From positions 1 to 64,000 of the forward strand of contig UQHF01000015.1 of assembly GCA_900540785.1 (NCBI GenBank): a stretch of DNA of 64,000 nt, read 5' to 3'. The position numbers were made by a program, and so were the translations under genes. Position 1 is the first letter of the stretch. Each line of letters begins with the position of its first letter. Shown here piece after piece: positions 51,217 to 59,647 of this stretch. The notes under the pieces were generated by a model. The model was not told where the DNA came from, searched no databases, and was given only the letters and a program-made list of their open reading frames with translations. Source of the stretch: an uncultured Blautia sp. (GTDB lineage: Bacteria; Bacillota; Clostridia; Lachnospirales; Lachnospiraceae).

Positions 51217-53241
51217 CTACTTTTCTTTCTGAACAAGATAAATTCTGGCAAACACAAGGGCAGCCTCATTTAACATGGCTGTTAAAAGTCCGTACTCAAA
51301 AGAGGGGATTTCTCTTTTTTCTTCCAGTATGATTCCCATTACTCCATATATTTCCTCACTTGTTTTAACAGGAAGATACATGGCTTTTGCATCGGGAAGC
51401 GTGTGGGTACAGCAGCCTGCGCGTTTTTTATTTGCCATGACCCAGTCCACAACTGCACGTTCTTTTTCGTCCTGCGTTTTTCCAAGCTCCTCTTTTGATA
51501 CGCCCTCTCTTGGAAACAGCCAGGGTCCTGTCGTCTTTTCATCTTTCCGCACATAAAATACAACGGAAAGATTCATAAGCTTCAGCACTTTTTCACTTAA
51601 CTCCATGAGAAGGTCTTTCACATTTTCCACACGCCGCATTTTTCTGCTGTTTTCCAGAAGAAGCTCTGTTCTATACATAATTTTTGCACTTTCTCTGGCC
51701 TGTCTTCTTCCTGTAGATAACACTGTAGAAATAATAATAGAAAACAGAAGCATAATACCAAATGTCACACTGTACTCTCCACTGTAAAAAGTAAGGCTGT
51801 AATACGGATGTACAAAAAACCAGTCAAAAAGAAAGACGCTCAATACGGCTGCTGAAACAGCAATATACCGCCTTGTTGTATAAAGGGACAGAATCAGAAT
51901 AGAAAAAAGGTATCCCATGATAATGTCCGCGTCCACAAAGCCCAGTTTTCGAAAAAGGAAACCAACGCCTGTTGCCATGCAGAGAGCTGCTGTTTCTTTT
52001 AAAAGGTCCATATACAGACTTTCTGTTGCCTTCGCACTTACATACCGTTTTGGCGTATGAAGAAAATACCGTTTTTTCCCCGTATTTCCCGTATCCGGAA
52101 TAATAAATATATCAAGCTCCGGCATATATTCACTGATCTGGTCTGTGAGCGTTCCTTTTTTCTGACCGAGAAGAATCCTGTGATTTGTTCTTCCAAGAAC
52201 GAGCTTCGTGACGCTGCTGACTCTGGCGTATTCTGCAATCTGAAAGGCAATATCATCACCAAATACGGTTACCACCTTAGCCCCAAGCGCCTCTGCAAGG
52301 TGAATATTTTCATCACGTGCTTTTTTAACTGCCGGTTCTGCATTTTGAAGGGCAGTTGTTTCCACATAAAGGGCAGTAAATTTTGCGTGAAAGGCATATG
52401 CCATTCTTGACGCACTTCGGATGACTTTTTTGCAGGAAGGAGCAGCGGAAATGCAGGTCATTATATGCTCGCCTTGATAATACTCTCCATTTTCTCCTGA
52501 TTCATTTTGAATATGTTCTAAAATGGCAAGCCGATTTACTTTATCTGCCATTCTTCGAAGAGCAATTTCACGAAGAGCGATCAGCTTGTCTTTTGCAAAA
52601 AAATTCTGAAGCGCTCTCTCCGCCTGTACTGCCTTATAAATTTTCCCTTCTTTTAATCGCTCAATCAGAATATCCGGTTCAATATCCACAAGCTTTACCT
52701 GATCGGCGGAATCAAATATTTTATCGGGAACACGCTCCCTTACATGGATGCCCGTAATGCTTCCCACAATATCGTTCAGGCTTTCCAGATGCTGAATATT
52801 TACGGTTGTATATACGTCAATACCTGCATCAAGAATTTCTTCAATATCCTCATACCGTTTTCTGTGGCGCATCCCCGCTGCGTTTGTATGCGCAAGCTCA
52901 TCAACAAGGACTAGCTGTGGTTTTCTTCGCAAAACAGCGTCAAGATCCAGCTCCCGGAGATCAATTCCCTTATATGGCACAAGAAGAGGGGGGACTTTTT
53001 CCAGTCCCTCCTCTCTTTTACTTGTCTCCGGTCTTGCATGAGGTTCAATATATCCGGAAACCAGATCTACACCCTCTTTCAATAGCTCATGAGCTGCATC
53101 CAGCATGGCGCAGGTTTTTCCAACCCCTGCCGCATATCCCAGAAAAATACACAGTTTCCCTTTCTTTTCTTTCTCCTTCGCTTCTTCCTCCGCATGGATC
53201 CTTCTCAGCAATTCCTCCGGAGTCGCCCGTTCTGTGCTCAT
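51217..53241 (-). CDS. kdpD: KdpD sensor half without kinase domain
   Basis: Protein of 674 residues. Residues ~28-235 are the KdpD domain with Walker A GYAAGVGKT (35-43) and Walker B VLVDELAHTN. Residues ~257-380 are a universal-stress-protein domain containing SAA-X20-FTALY (265-292), one change from the SxS-X20-FTAxY motif that binds cyclic-di-AMP in Staphylococcus KdpD. DUF4118 membrane segments (about 400-510) and a GAF domain follow, and the protein then ends: no H-box or ATPase domain. Start at ATG 53241 behind GGGGAGG. The following gene supplies a complete kinase with its own DUF4118, so this is a natural split rather than a frameshift. Probably the ligand-sensing partner. Confidence 0.9.
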   Translation of the reverse strand: MSTERATPEELLRRIHAEEEAKEKEKKGKLCIFLGYAAGVGKTCAMLDAAHELLKEGVDLVSGYIEPHARPETSKREEGLEKVPPLLVPYKGIDLRELDLDAVLRRKPQLVLVDELAHTNAAGMRHRKRYEDIEEILDAGIDVYTTVNIQHLESLNDIVGSITGIHVRERVPDKIFDSADQVKLVDIEPDILIERLKEGKIYKAVQAERALQNFFAKDKLIALREIALRRMADKVNRLAILEHIQNESGENGEYYQGEHIMTCISAAPSCKKVIRSASRMAYAFHAKFTALYVETTALQNAEPAVKKARDENIHLAEALGAKVVTVFGDDIAFQIAEYARVSSVTKLVLGRTNHRILLGQKKGTLTDQISEYMPELDIFIIPDTGNTGKKRYFLHTPKRYVSAKATESLYMDLLKETAALCMATGVGFLFRKLGFVDADIIMGYLFSILILSLYTTRRYIAVSAAVLSVFLFDWFFVHPYYSLTFYSGEYSVTFGIMLLFSIIISTVLSTGRRQARESAKIMYRTELLLENSRKMRRVENVKDLLMELSEKVLKLMNLSVVFYVRKDEKTTGPWLFPREGVSKEELGKTQDEKERAVVDWVMANKKRAGCCTHTLPDAKAMYLPVKTSEEIYGVMGIILEEKREIPSFEYGLLTAMLNEAALVFARIYLVQKEK

Positions 53242-53260
53242 GTTTTTCCTCCCCGGCACA

Positions 53261-53893
53261 TCAGCCTTCCATAGCTTCTTTGATTTCCAGGTTACATTTT
53301 AATACGTTCACTTTTTCTTCTCCGAAAATCCCGAAAACCTTATGCTCTGTGTTGTTTTCTACGATTTTCTCTACTTCATCCTCAGAGAGTCCGCTTTTTG
53401 CAGCTACGATAGGAAGCTGTACTTCCGCAGATTCCGAGCTGATGTGAGGATCAAGTCCGGAACCGGAAGCAGTAAGCATATCTGCCGGAATTTCACCTGT
53501 AAATTCCTCGCCTGTCGCTTCCCTGTATCTTTCCTTAAAAGCCTTTACATCATTTTCCACACGCGCTTTTAAGTCCTCGCTTGTAGCTCCGTAATTAAAG
53601 CTTCCGGAGGCAACCCCTGTATATTCGCCGCTTTCTTTTTCTTCTTTTGTATAAGTATTGTAATTTACAGAAGAAATTCTTCCATGAAAATACTGGTCGC
53701 CTTCAAACTCCTGTCCTACTACCTCAGAACCAACTTCTTTTCCATCTGCCTTTACAATACTTCCGTTCGCCTGCCTGGGAAACAGAACCTGCCCGATACC
53801 GGTAAGAGCCAGGGGATAAATCACACCACATATAAGAAGCAGGGTAAATGTAACTGCAGCCGCTTTTTTTAAATATTTTCCAAAATTCTTCAT
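53261..53893 (-). CDS. kdpC: Potassium-transporting ATPase subunit C
   Basis: Subunit of 210 residues with one N-terminal membrane segment (about 11-34) and an extracellular part (FPRQANGSIV, GSEVVGQEFEGDQYFHGRISSVNY, ASGSGLDPHISSESAEVQLPIVA...GLSEDEVEKIVENNTE). It stabilises the KdpA-KdpB complex. Slightly longer than in E. coli (190). Confidence 0.95.
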   Translation of the reverse strand: MKNFGKYLKKAAAVTFTLLLICGVIYPLALTGIGQVLFPRQANGSIVKADGKEVGSEVVGQEFEGDQYFHGRISSVNYNTYTKEEKESGEYTGVASGSFNYGATSEDLKARVENDVKAFKERYREATGEEFTGEIPADMLTASGSGLDPHISSESAEVQLPIVAAKSGLSEDEVEKIVENNTEHKVFGIFGEEKVNVLKCNLEIKEAMEG

Positions 53894-53909
53894 GTCATTA
53901 CCTCTATTT

Positions 53910-55967
53910 TTATAATCCTAAAAGTGCCAGAAGTGGCGCAACTAAAATATCAATCAGTTTAATTCCGATAAACGGTACGATCACACCGCCAAGTCCATAA
54001 ATTCCCATGTTTTTCATCAGCATCTTTTCGGAGCGCATTGGTTTATATTTGACACCGCGCATGGCAATGGGAATCAGGCACGGAATAATAATGGCGTTGA
54101 AAATAAGTGCGGATAAAATCGCGCTGAACGGTGTTGCAAGATGCATAATGTTCAGCATTTCCATCTGTGGAATTACAAGAGTAAACATTGCCGGAATAAT
54201 GGCGAAATATTTTGCCACATCGTTTGCAATACTGAAAGTAGTAAGAGAACCTCTTGTAATCAAAAGCTGTTTTCCAATTTCCACAACCTCCAGAATCTTG
54301 GTTGGGTCAGAGTCAAGGTCAACCATATTGGCTGCCTCTTTTGCAGCTGTTGTTCCGCTGTTCATGGCAAGACCAACGTCTGCCTGTGCAAGAGCCGGCG
54401 CGTCGTTTGTACCGTCTCCTGTCATCGCTACCAGTTTTCCTTCTGCCTGCTCTTTTTTGATGGCATCAATTTTATCCTCTGGTTTACATTCTGCAATAAA
54501 ACCGTCTACACCTGCTTCTTTTGCAATCGTTGCAGCTGTCAGCGGGTTATCTCCTGTACACATAATTGTCTTGATCCCAATTTCACGGAGACGGGCGAAA
54601 CGCTCTACAAGCCCCGGTTTTACTGTATCTTTTAAGTAAATAACGCCGTATATTACATTTCCTGCACATACAACAAGAGGTGTGCCGCCAAGACTGGAAA
54701 TTTCTTTTACAATTCCTTCCAGATCGTCAGGAATTGTTCCACCCTTTTCTTTTACGTATGTTTTGATGGCATCGTAAGCGCCTTTTCGAATTTCTGTGCC
54801 GTCTTTTAAGTTGACGCCGCTCATTTTTGTCTGTGCGGTAAACTCCACAAATTCCATCTGCTCTTTTGCATCTTCTCTGATACCTGTTCCAAGAGACATT
54901 CCAAGTTCTACCACAGATTTTCCTTCCGGTGTGGAATCACAGAGGGAAGTCATTACACTGTAATCAATTAAGTCTTCTTTTTTCTTTCCTTTTACCGGAC
55001 GAAAATCTGCTGCAAGACGGTTTCCGTATGTAATGGTTCCTGTTTTATCAAGAATCATGGTGTCTACGTCTCCGCAGGCTTCTACTGCTTTCCCTGACAT
55101 GGCAATTACATTAAATCTTGTTACACGATCCATTCCTGCAATTCCGATTGCGGAAAGCAATCCGCCGATAGTGGTCGGAATCAGGCACACTAGAAGAGCA
55201 ATCATGGTTGCCATTGGAATCTTTGCTCCTGCATAATCAGAGAAACAGTAAAGAGTGACAACCACAATAAGGAAAATAATAGTTAAACTTACAAGAAGCG
55301 TATTCAGCGCAATTTCATTTGGCGTCTTCTGTCTGGAAGCTCCTTCTACAAGAGAAATCATTTTATCCAGGAAAGATTTTCCAGGCTCTGAAGTAATTTT
55401 AATTTTCAGCCAGTCACTGACTACTGTGGTTCCTCCTGTAACAGAAGAGAAATCGCCGCCTGCCTCTCTCGTAACAGGAGCAGACTCTCCTGTGATCGCT
55501 GACTCGTCTACAGATGCAACACCTTCAATTACCTCGCCATCATTTGGAATCACTTCTCCCATTCTTACCATGACTACATCGCCTTTTTTCAGCTCAGAAG
55601 CGTTGATCGTCTTTTCTGTGCCGTCTTTTAAAAGAAGATTTGCCACAGTATCTTTTTTTGTTTTCTTCAAAGAATCCGCCTGGGCTTTTCCACGTCCCTC
55701 TGCAACAGCTTCTGCAAAGTTTGCAAAAAGAATTGTTACAAATAAAATCACAGTTACTATTCCATTATAAATACGGAGGGAACTGTCATCTCCAAAAATC
55801 GTAGGGAAAATTGTCATGATCAGGCTGATTACAAAACCAATTTCTACTACAAACATTACGGGGTTTTTCATCATATATTTTGGATTTAATTTCTGAAAGG
55901 CTCCGATAATGGAAGTTTTCAGAATATCCTTTGTAATAAATTTTGTCTTTTTATGCTCTTTTTCCAT
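53910..55967 (-). CDS. kdpB: Potassium-transporting P-type ATPase subunit B
   Basis: Catalytic subunit of 685 residues. Phosphorylated Asp in DTMILDKTGTITYGNR; ITGESAPV; TGDNPLTAATIAKEAGVDGF; hinge MTGDGTNDAPALAQADVGLAMNSGTTAAKEAANMVDLDSDPTK. About seven membrane helices. Start at ATG 55967 (AAAGGA 11 bases upstream). Hydrolyses ATP to drive potassium through KdpA. Confidence 0.97.
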   Translation of the reverse strand: MEKEHKKTKFITKDILKTSIIGAFQKLNPKYMMKNPVMFVVEIGFVISLIMTIFPTIFGDDSSLRIYNGIVTVILFVTILFANFAEAVAEGRGKAQADSLKKTKKDTVANLLLKDGTEKTINASELKKGDVVMVRMGEVIPNDGEVIEGVASVDESAITGESAPVTREAGGDFSSVTGGTTVVSDWLKIKITSEPGKSFLDKMISLVEGASRQKTPNEIALNTLLVSLTIIFLIVVVTLYCFSDYAGAKIPMATMIALLVCLIPTTIGGLLSAIGIAGMDRVTRFNVIAMSGKAVEACGDVDTMILDKTGTITYGNRLAADFRPVKGKKKEDLIDYSVMTSLCDSTPEGKSVVELGMSLGTGIREDAKEQMEFVEFTAQTKMSGVNLKDGTEIRKGAYDAIKTYVKEKGGTIPDDLEGIVKEISSLGGTPLVVCAGNVIYGVIYLKDTVKPGLVERFARLREIGIKTIMCTGDNPLTAATIAKEAGVDGFIAECKPEDKIDAIKKEQAEGKLVAMTGDGTNDAPALAQADVGLAMNSGTTAAKEAANMVDLDSDPTKILEVVEIGKQLLITRGSLTTFSIANDVAKYFAIIPAMFTLVIPQMEMLNIMHLATPFSAILSALIFNAIIIPCLIPIAMRGVKYKPMRSEKMLMKNMGIYGLGGVIVPFIGIKLIDILVAPLLALLGL

Positions 55968-56001
55968 TTCAATCCATATCCTTTCTGACTTCGCATCCTG
56001 T

Positions 56002-57738
56002 TTATGACATCCAAAGTACAAGATGCTCTGCTATCGGCCCAAGTGCCAGTGCAGGGAAGAATGTCAATGCTGCAAAGATATATACAACAACTACTAAAAC
56101 AACTGTAAAAATTACATTGTCCGTCCGTAATGTTCCTACTGTCTCATTTACACGGCGTTTTGCCAGCAGACTTCCTGCGATTGCAAGCTGTGCGATAATA
56201 GCAATATATCTTCCGAAGAACATGGCAAGACCAGTCGTAATATTCCAGAATACAGTATTATCTGCCAGTCCTTCAAAACCGGAACCGTTGTTTGCAGCAG
56301 AAGAAGCATATTCATATAAAACCTGTGACAGTCCATGAAAACCTTCGTTTGTAATTCCTTCCATTCCCGCCCCTGTCATAACGGCAAGCGCGGAAAAACC
56401 AAGAATAAGAAGCGGATGCACGATCAGTACAAGAGCCACAAGCTTCATTTCTTTTCCTTCAATTTTCTTTCCAAGATATTCCGGAGTACGTCCAATCATA
56501 AGTCCGCAGAGGAATACGGCAAGAATTACATACATTACCATATTCATAAGACCGACGCCCTTACCGCCGAATACACAGTTTAGCATCATGTGAAGCATTG
56601 GAACCATTCCTCCAAGAGGGGTCAGGGTATCGTGCATATTGTTAACTGTACCTGTAGTAAATGAGGTGGTTGTCGTTGTAAAGAGTGCAGACTGGGCAAT
56701 GCCGAAGCGCATCTCTTTTCCTTCCATGCTTCCCATATCCTGATTGAGGCCAACTGCTTCCAGAGCCGGGTTTCCCGCCTGCTCTACGTTAAAGCAGATA
56801 AGAAGTCCTACAAGGAAGAGTATAGACATAGCTGCAAAAATAGTTCTTCCCTGATTTCCGAAAATGACTTTTTTCTGAGCAGACATAACAACCTGATTTT
56901 TCTTTGATTCTTTTCTTCTCTTCATTGTCATTTTTCCAAAAGTAATGACACAGGATCCCGGAAGAACCATCATACAAAGAAGTTCGATCATATTCGAAAT
57001 TACAGTCGGATTTTCAAATGGGGTTGTTGAGTTTGCTCCGAAAAATCCACCGCCGTTTGTTCCCAGATGTTTAATACTTTCCAACGCTGCCACAGGTCCC
57101 ATTGCAAGATCCTGATACTGTCCCTCAATTGTCTGTACGGTCTGGTTTGCCGCAAGTGTCTGAGGAACTCCCTGCCAGATCAGAAAAAGTCCGGCAATCA
57201 GAGATACAGGAATAAGAATACGTGTGGTAATTCGCACCATATCTTCATAAAAGTTTCCTACATCCTTCCGCTTTCCTGCAAGCCCTCTGCAGAATGCCAT
57301 ACATGCCGCATATCCACTGGCAGCAGATACAAACATCATAAAAATGATAACAAGCATCTGGCTTAAATAAGAAAGACCTGACTCACCGGAATAATGCTGA
57401 AGGTTTGTATTTGTCATAAAGCTGATAATTGTGTTAAAAGAAAGGGTCGGTTCCATAGCTTCAATTCCATTCGGATTTACAAATAATAATCCTTGAAGCC
57501 TTAAAACAAGATACCCGGTAAATACCATCACTGCGTTTGTAGTAAGTAAATGAAACGCATATTGCTTCCAGTTCATTCCCTCACCGTTTATTCTGCAGAC
57601 CTTATAAATCAAACCGTCCACACGGTTAAAAAGCGGATCTGCAAATGTTTTCTCTTTTGTGGCGATATGGTACATATAAGTTCCCATAGGGATTACAAGT
57701 ACCATAAATATCGCAAGGGTAACCACTATCTGTAACAT
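56002..57738 (-). CDS. kdpA: Potassium-transporting ATPase subunit A
   Basis: Channel-like subunit of 578 residues with about ten membrane segments and four selectivity-filter-like loops (SFMTNTNLQHYSGE, HLGTNGGGFFGANSTTPFENPT, TTTTSFTTGTVNNMHDTLTPLGG, YASSAANNGSGFEGL). Binds and passes K+. Precedes kdpB by about 34 bp. Confidence 0.97.
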   Translation of the reverse strand: MLQIVVTLAIFMVLVIPMGTYMYHIATKEKTFADPLFNRVDGLIYKVCRINGEGMNWKQYAFHLLTTNAVMVFTGYLVLRLQGLLFVNPNGIEAMEPTLSFNTIISFMTNTNLQHYSGESGLSYLSQMLVIIFMMFVSAASGYAACMAFCRGLAGKRKDVGNFYEDMVRITTRILIPVSLIAGLFLIWQGVPQTLAANQTVQTIEGQYQDLAMGPVAALESIKHLGTNGGGFFGANSTTPFENPTVISNMIELLCMMVLPGSCVITFGKMTMKRRKESKKNQVVMSAQKKVIFGNQGRTIFAAMSILFLVGLLICFNVEQAGNPALEAVGLNQDMGSMEGKEMRFGIAQSALFTTTTTSFTTGTVNNMHDTLTPLGGMVPMLHMMLNCVFGGKGVGLMNMVMYVILAVFLCGLMIGRTPEYLGKKIEGKEMKLVALVLIVHPLLILGFSALAVMTGAGMEGITNEGFHGLSQVLYEYASSAANNGSGFEGLADNTVFWNITTGLAMFFGRYIAIIAQLAIAGSLLAKRRVNETVGTLRTDNVIFTVVLVVVVYIFAALTFFPALALGPIAEHLVLWMS

Positions 57739-57769
57739 TTTTTCTCTCCTCCAAGTCTAATCCCTTTTC

Positions 57770-57847
57770 TTACAATTTTTCCGGATAAATCAGTGCATAA
57801 AATAAATATCCGGTAAGTAGTAAAATGATAATTGCCAACAAAATCAT
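57770..57847 (-). CDS. kdpF: Potassium-transporting ATPase small subunit F
   Basis: A 25-residue hydrophobic peptide, MILLAIIILLLTGYLFYALI followed by YPEKL, closing with the typical 'YPE' end. Single membrane helix that stabilises the KdpABC complex. AGGAGG lies 8 bases before the ATG. Its ATG overlaps the stop of the upstream small ORF and it lies 31 bp before kdpA. Confidence 0.93.
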   Translation of the reverse strand: MILLAIIILLLTGYLFYALIYPEKL

Positions 57848-57969
57848 TTTTCTTCCTCCTTATACACGGTGGCTGTACCCACCTGTTTTTCACACCAGTC
57901 TGCTAAAAGCTTCATGCTTCCAAAGCAGACAGCCAAAATGAAAATCATAACTATATCCATTGTTTTCAT
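57844..57969 (-). CDS. Small membrane protein at the head of the kdp operon
   Basis: A 41-residue ORF. A hydrophobic helix (residues 4-22, MDIVMIFILAVCFGSMKLL) is followed by a hydrophilic tail ADWCEKQVGTATVYKEEEK. AAAGAAAGGG precedes the ATG and its TGA overlaps the kdpF ATG, so it is translated with the operon. I know of similar unnamed small ORFs before kdpF in clostridia, but no function. A second accessory subunit of Kdp is the natural guess. Confidence 0.75.
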   Translation of the reverse strand: MKTMDIVMIFILAVCFGSMKLLADWCEKQVGTATVYKEEEK

Positions 57970-57997
57970 CCCTTTCTTTCCTTTTCTGGCAGAACCA

Positions 57998-58026
57998 ATC
58001 ATAGCACAAAAAATTTTAAATCAGTG
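57998..58026 (-). promoter_or_regulatory. Candidate kdp operon promoter
   Basis: TATGAT (57998-58003, minus strand) with no good -35 at 17 bp (CACTGA), as expected for a promoter that depends on an activator such as KdpE. I could not define the KdpE site. Confidence 0.4.
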
Positions 58027-58069
58027 TTATAATGACGGACTACAAAATTAAAATGGTATTAAAAAATAC

Positions 58070-58098
58070 TTGACAGATTATATCCGATATATTATACT
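58070..58098 (+). promoter_or_regulatory. Promoter of the DUF2871 gene
   Basis: TTGACA (58070-58075), a 17-bp spacer and TATACT (58093-58098). Confidence 0.85.
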
Positions 58099-58105
58099 TT
58101 TAAAA

Positions 58106-58118
58106 TGAACATTGTTCA
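58106..58118. promoter_or_regulatory. Operator-like dyad TGAACA-T-TGTTCA
   Basis: A perfect 13-bp inverted repeat just downstream of the -10, at about the transcription start, where a repressor would block initiation. The cognate regulator is not obvious in the window. Confidence 0.55.
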
Positions 58119-58162
58119 AACTGGTAATACCGTATATTTACATTACATAAGGAGGCTTTCTC

Positions 58163-58582
58163 ATGAAAAAATTATGGAATACTGCTTTTATTTATTTCTG
58201 GCTCGCTATGGCAGGCGGCGTATTCTATCGGGAATTTACAAAATTTAACAATTATTCCGGAAAAACCGTGCTTGGACTTCTCCATGTACATCTTCTTGTT
58301 CTCGGAACTCTTTTGTTTTTAATTATCGCACTATTCTGCCGGACTCTTCCCCTTCTGGAATCCAAAGGCTTCCGGAAATTTTTAATTCTTTATAATATTG
58401 CGCTTCCATTTATGGCAATTACCATGCTGGTGCGCGGTATCCTGGAAGTAAAAGGCACTGCTTTATCCTCCGCACAGAATGGTATGATTTCCGGTTTTGC
58501 GGGAATTTCCCACATTCTTATGCTAATTTCTCTTGTCATGCTCCTTCTTTCCCTGAAAAAAGAGCTTCTGAAAAATGAATAA
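58163..58582 (+). CDS. DUF2871 membrane protein
   Basis: Protein of 139 residues with four membrane segments. The family pattern is clear: AFIYFWLAMAGGVFYREFTKFNNYSGKTVLG, then LLHVHLLVLGTLLFLIIALF with a conserved His pair. It has a strong promoter and an operator-like dyad and AAGGAGG before the ATG. No function is established for DUF2871. Confidence 0.88.
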   Translation: MKKLWNTAFIYFWLAMAGGVFYREFTKFNNYSGKTVLGLLHVHLLVLGTLLFLIIALFCRTLPLLESKGFRKFLILYNIALPFMAITMLVRGILEVKGTALSSAQNGMISGFAGISHILMLISLVMLLLSLKKELLKNE

Positions 58583-58591
58583 AACATACAA

Positions 58592-58627
58592 ACAGCCGCA
58601 GACGAAATTTCTTCCGCCTGCGGCTGT
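58592..58627. terminator. Bidirectional terminator between convergent genes
   Basis: ACAGCCGCAG/CTGCGGCTGT, a 10-bp perfect stem with a 16-base loop, placed between the DUF2871 gene (+) and the kinase-like gene (-). T tracts are weak on both sides. Confidence 0.7.
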
Positions 58628-58630
58628 CTC

Positions 58631-59632
58631 TTACTGCTGATGTATCATTCTCTCTATCATATCTACCGTTTCTTTAATTCCATAGCTTGCGCTGTTGATA
58701 CAAAGGTCATAATTCTCTGTATTTCCCCATTTCTCTCCAGAATAGAACTGATAATATTTTCTGTGTTGCCGGTCCATTTTCTTAAGGAAGTGAGACGCCT
58801 GCTTAAAGTTCATATTTCTTGCTTCCATAACGTGCTGTGTCCTGATGGCAAAAGGTGCATCTATAAAAATACTGATATGCGGAATATGATTGTTTTTCAA
58901 AATCGCATCTGCACATCGTCCCATAATAATGCAGTCCTCGCTGCGCGCCATAGAGCAAATTAGATCGCTCATATTAAAAAATACGGCGTCCTGGGTCGGC
59001 AGTCCGTGATAACGGTTAAAATCACGAATCCATTCCTTTAAATGAAATCCACTTTTCTTTTTATACTTATCAAAATTTGTAAAGCTCGCTTTATCATTGA
59101 CTGAATCTTTATCTGCTTCCAGACGCTTCATAACCTGATTAAAAATTTCCGCATCATAATAATTGATACGAAGCGCATCCGCCAGAGCAAATCCTATATC
59201 GTTTCCCGCACTTCCCTGCGTTCTTCCAATACAGATCACAAGATGGTCATCCTCCGAAAATTTCTGACGAAGATTCGATGTATTCAACTGTGCCCTTGCA
59301 AGATCCAGAATATCTACCGAACCGAATGTATCCGGCAAAGCCGCCACTTCCTGAAGAATGCCGTCGTATTTTATCATAAGACGCTTTCTCACTTCTTTCT
59401 CCTGTATCGTGCGGGCCATATTGCTGATAAGCGCCATCTCACTTCGAAGAAGATGTCCATCCGGCTTTGTATACATGAGCATTGCAAGACTACGAATACA
59501 GTTTTCTCTGTCTCCTGTAAAGGTCCGCCCCAGAGCAGAGCCTACGCAGTTATAAACTTCTCCGTCCAGCTCGTAAAGCTTCTCTGCAATTTCTCTGCAT
59601 TTTTCTTTATTTGCCTGTAACTTTCCCTGCAT
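58631..59632 (-). CDS. Cytidylate-kinase-like protein
   Basis: Protein of 333 residues in two parts. The C-terminal ~200 residues match the cytidylate kinase-like family (VICIGRTQGSAGNDIGFALADALRINYYDAEIF, IIMGRCADAILKNN, FIDAPFAIRTQHVMEARNMN), with a changed P-loop (GRTQGSAGN). The N-terminal ~120 residues are helical and unassigned. Nucleotide substrate unknown. Begins 15 bp after the antiporter stop, so probably cotranscribed. Confidence 0.82.
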   Translation of the reverse strand: MQGKLQANKEKCREIAEKLYELDGEVYNCVGSALGRTFTGDRENCIRSLAMLMYTKPDGHLLRSEMALISNMARTIQEKEVRKRLMIKYDGILQEVAALPDTFGSVDILDLARAQLNTSNLRQKFSEDDHLVICIGRTQGSAGNDIGFALADALRINYYDAEIFNQVMKRLEADKDSVNDKASFTNFDKYKKKSGFHLKEWIRDFNRYHGLPTQDAVFFNMSDLICSMARSEDCIIMGRCADAILKNNHIPHISIFIDAPFAIRTQHVMEARNMNFKQASHFLKKMDRQHRKYYQFYSGEKWGNTENYDLCINSASYGIKETVDMIERMIHQQ

Positions 59633-59647
59633 ATTTTCTCCTCCTTC

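Noticed and set aside
49633..53241. kdpD broken by a frameshift
   Set aside because: Both proteins are intact, each carries its own DUF4118 membrane module, and the second has its own ribosome-binding site 50 bp after the first ends.
54007..54639. 210-residue plus-strand open frame opposite kdpB
   Set aside because: Complement of a highly conserved P-type ATPase reading frame; composition explained by codon mirroring.
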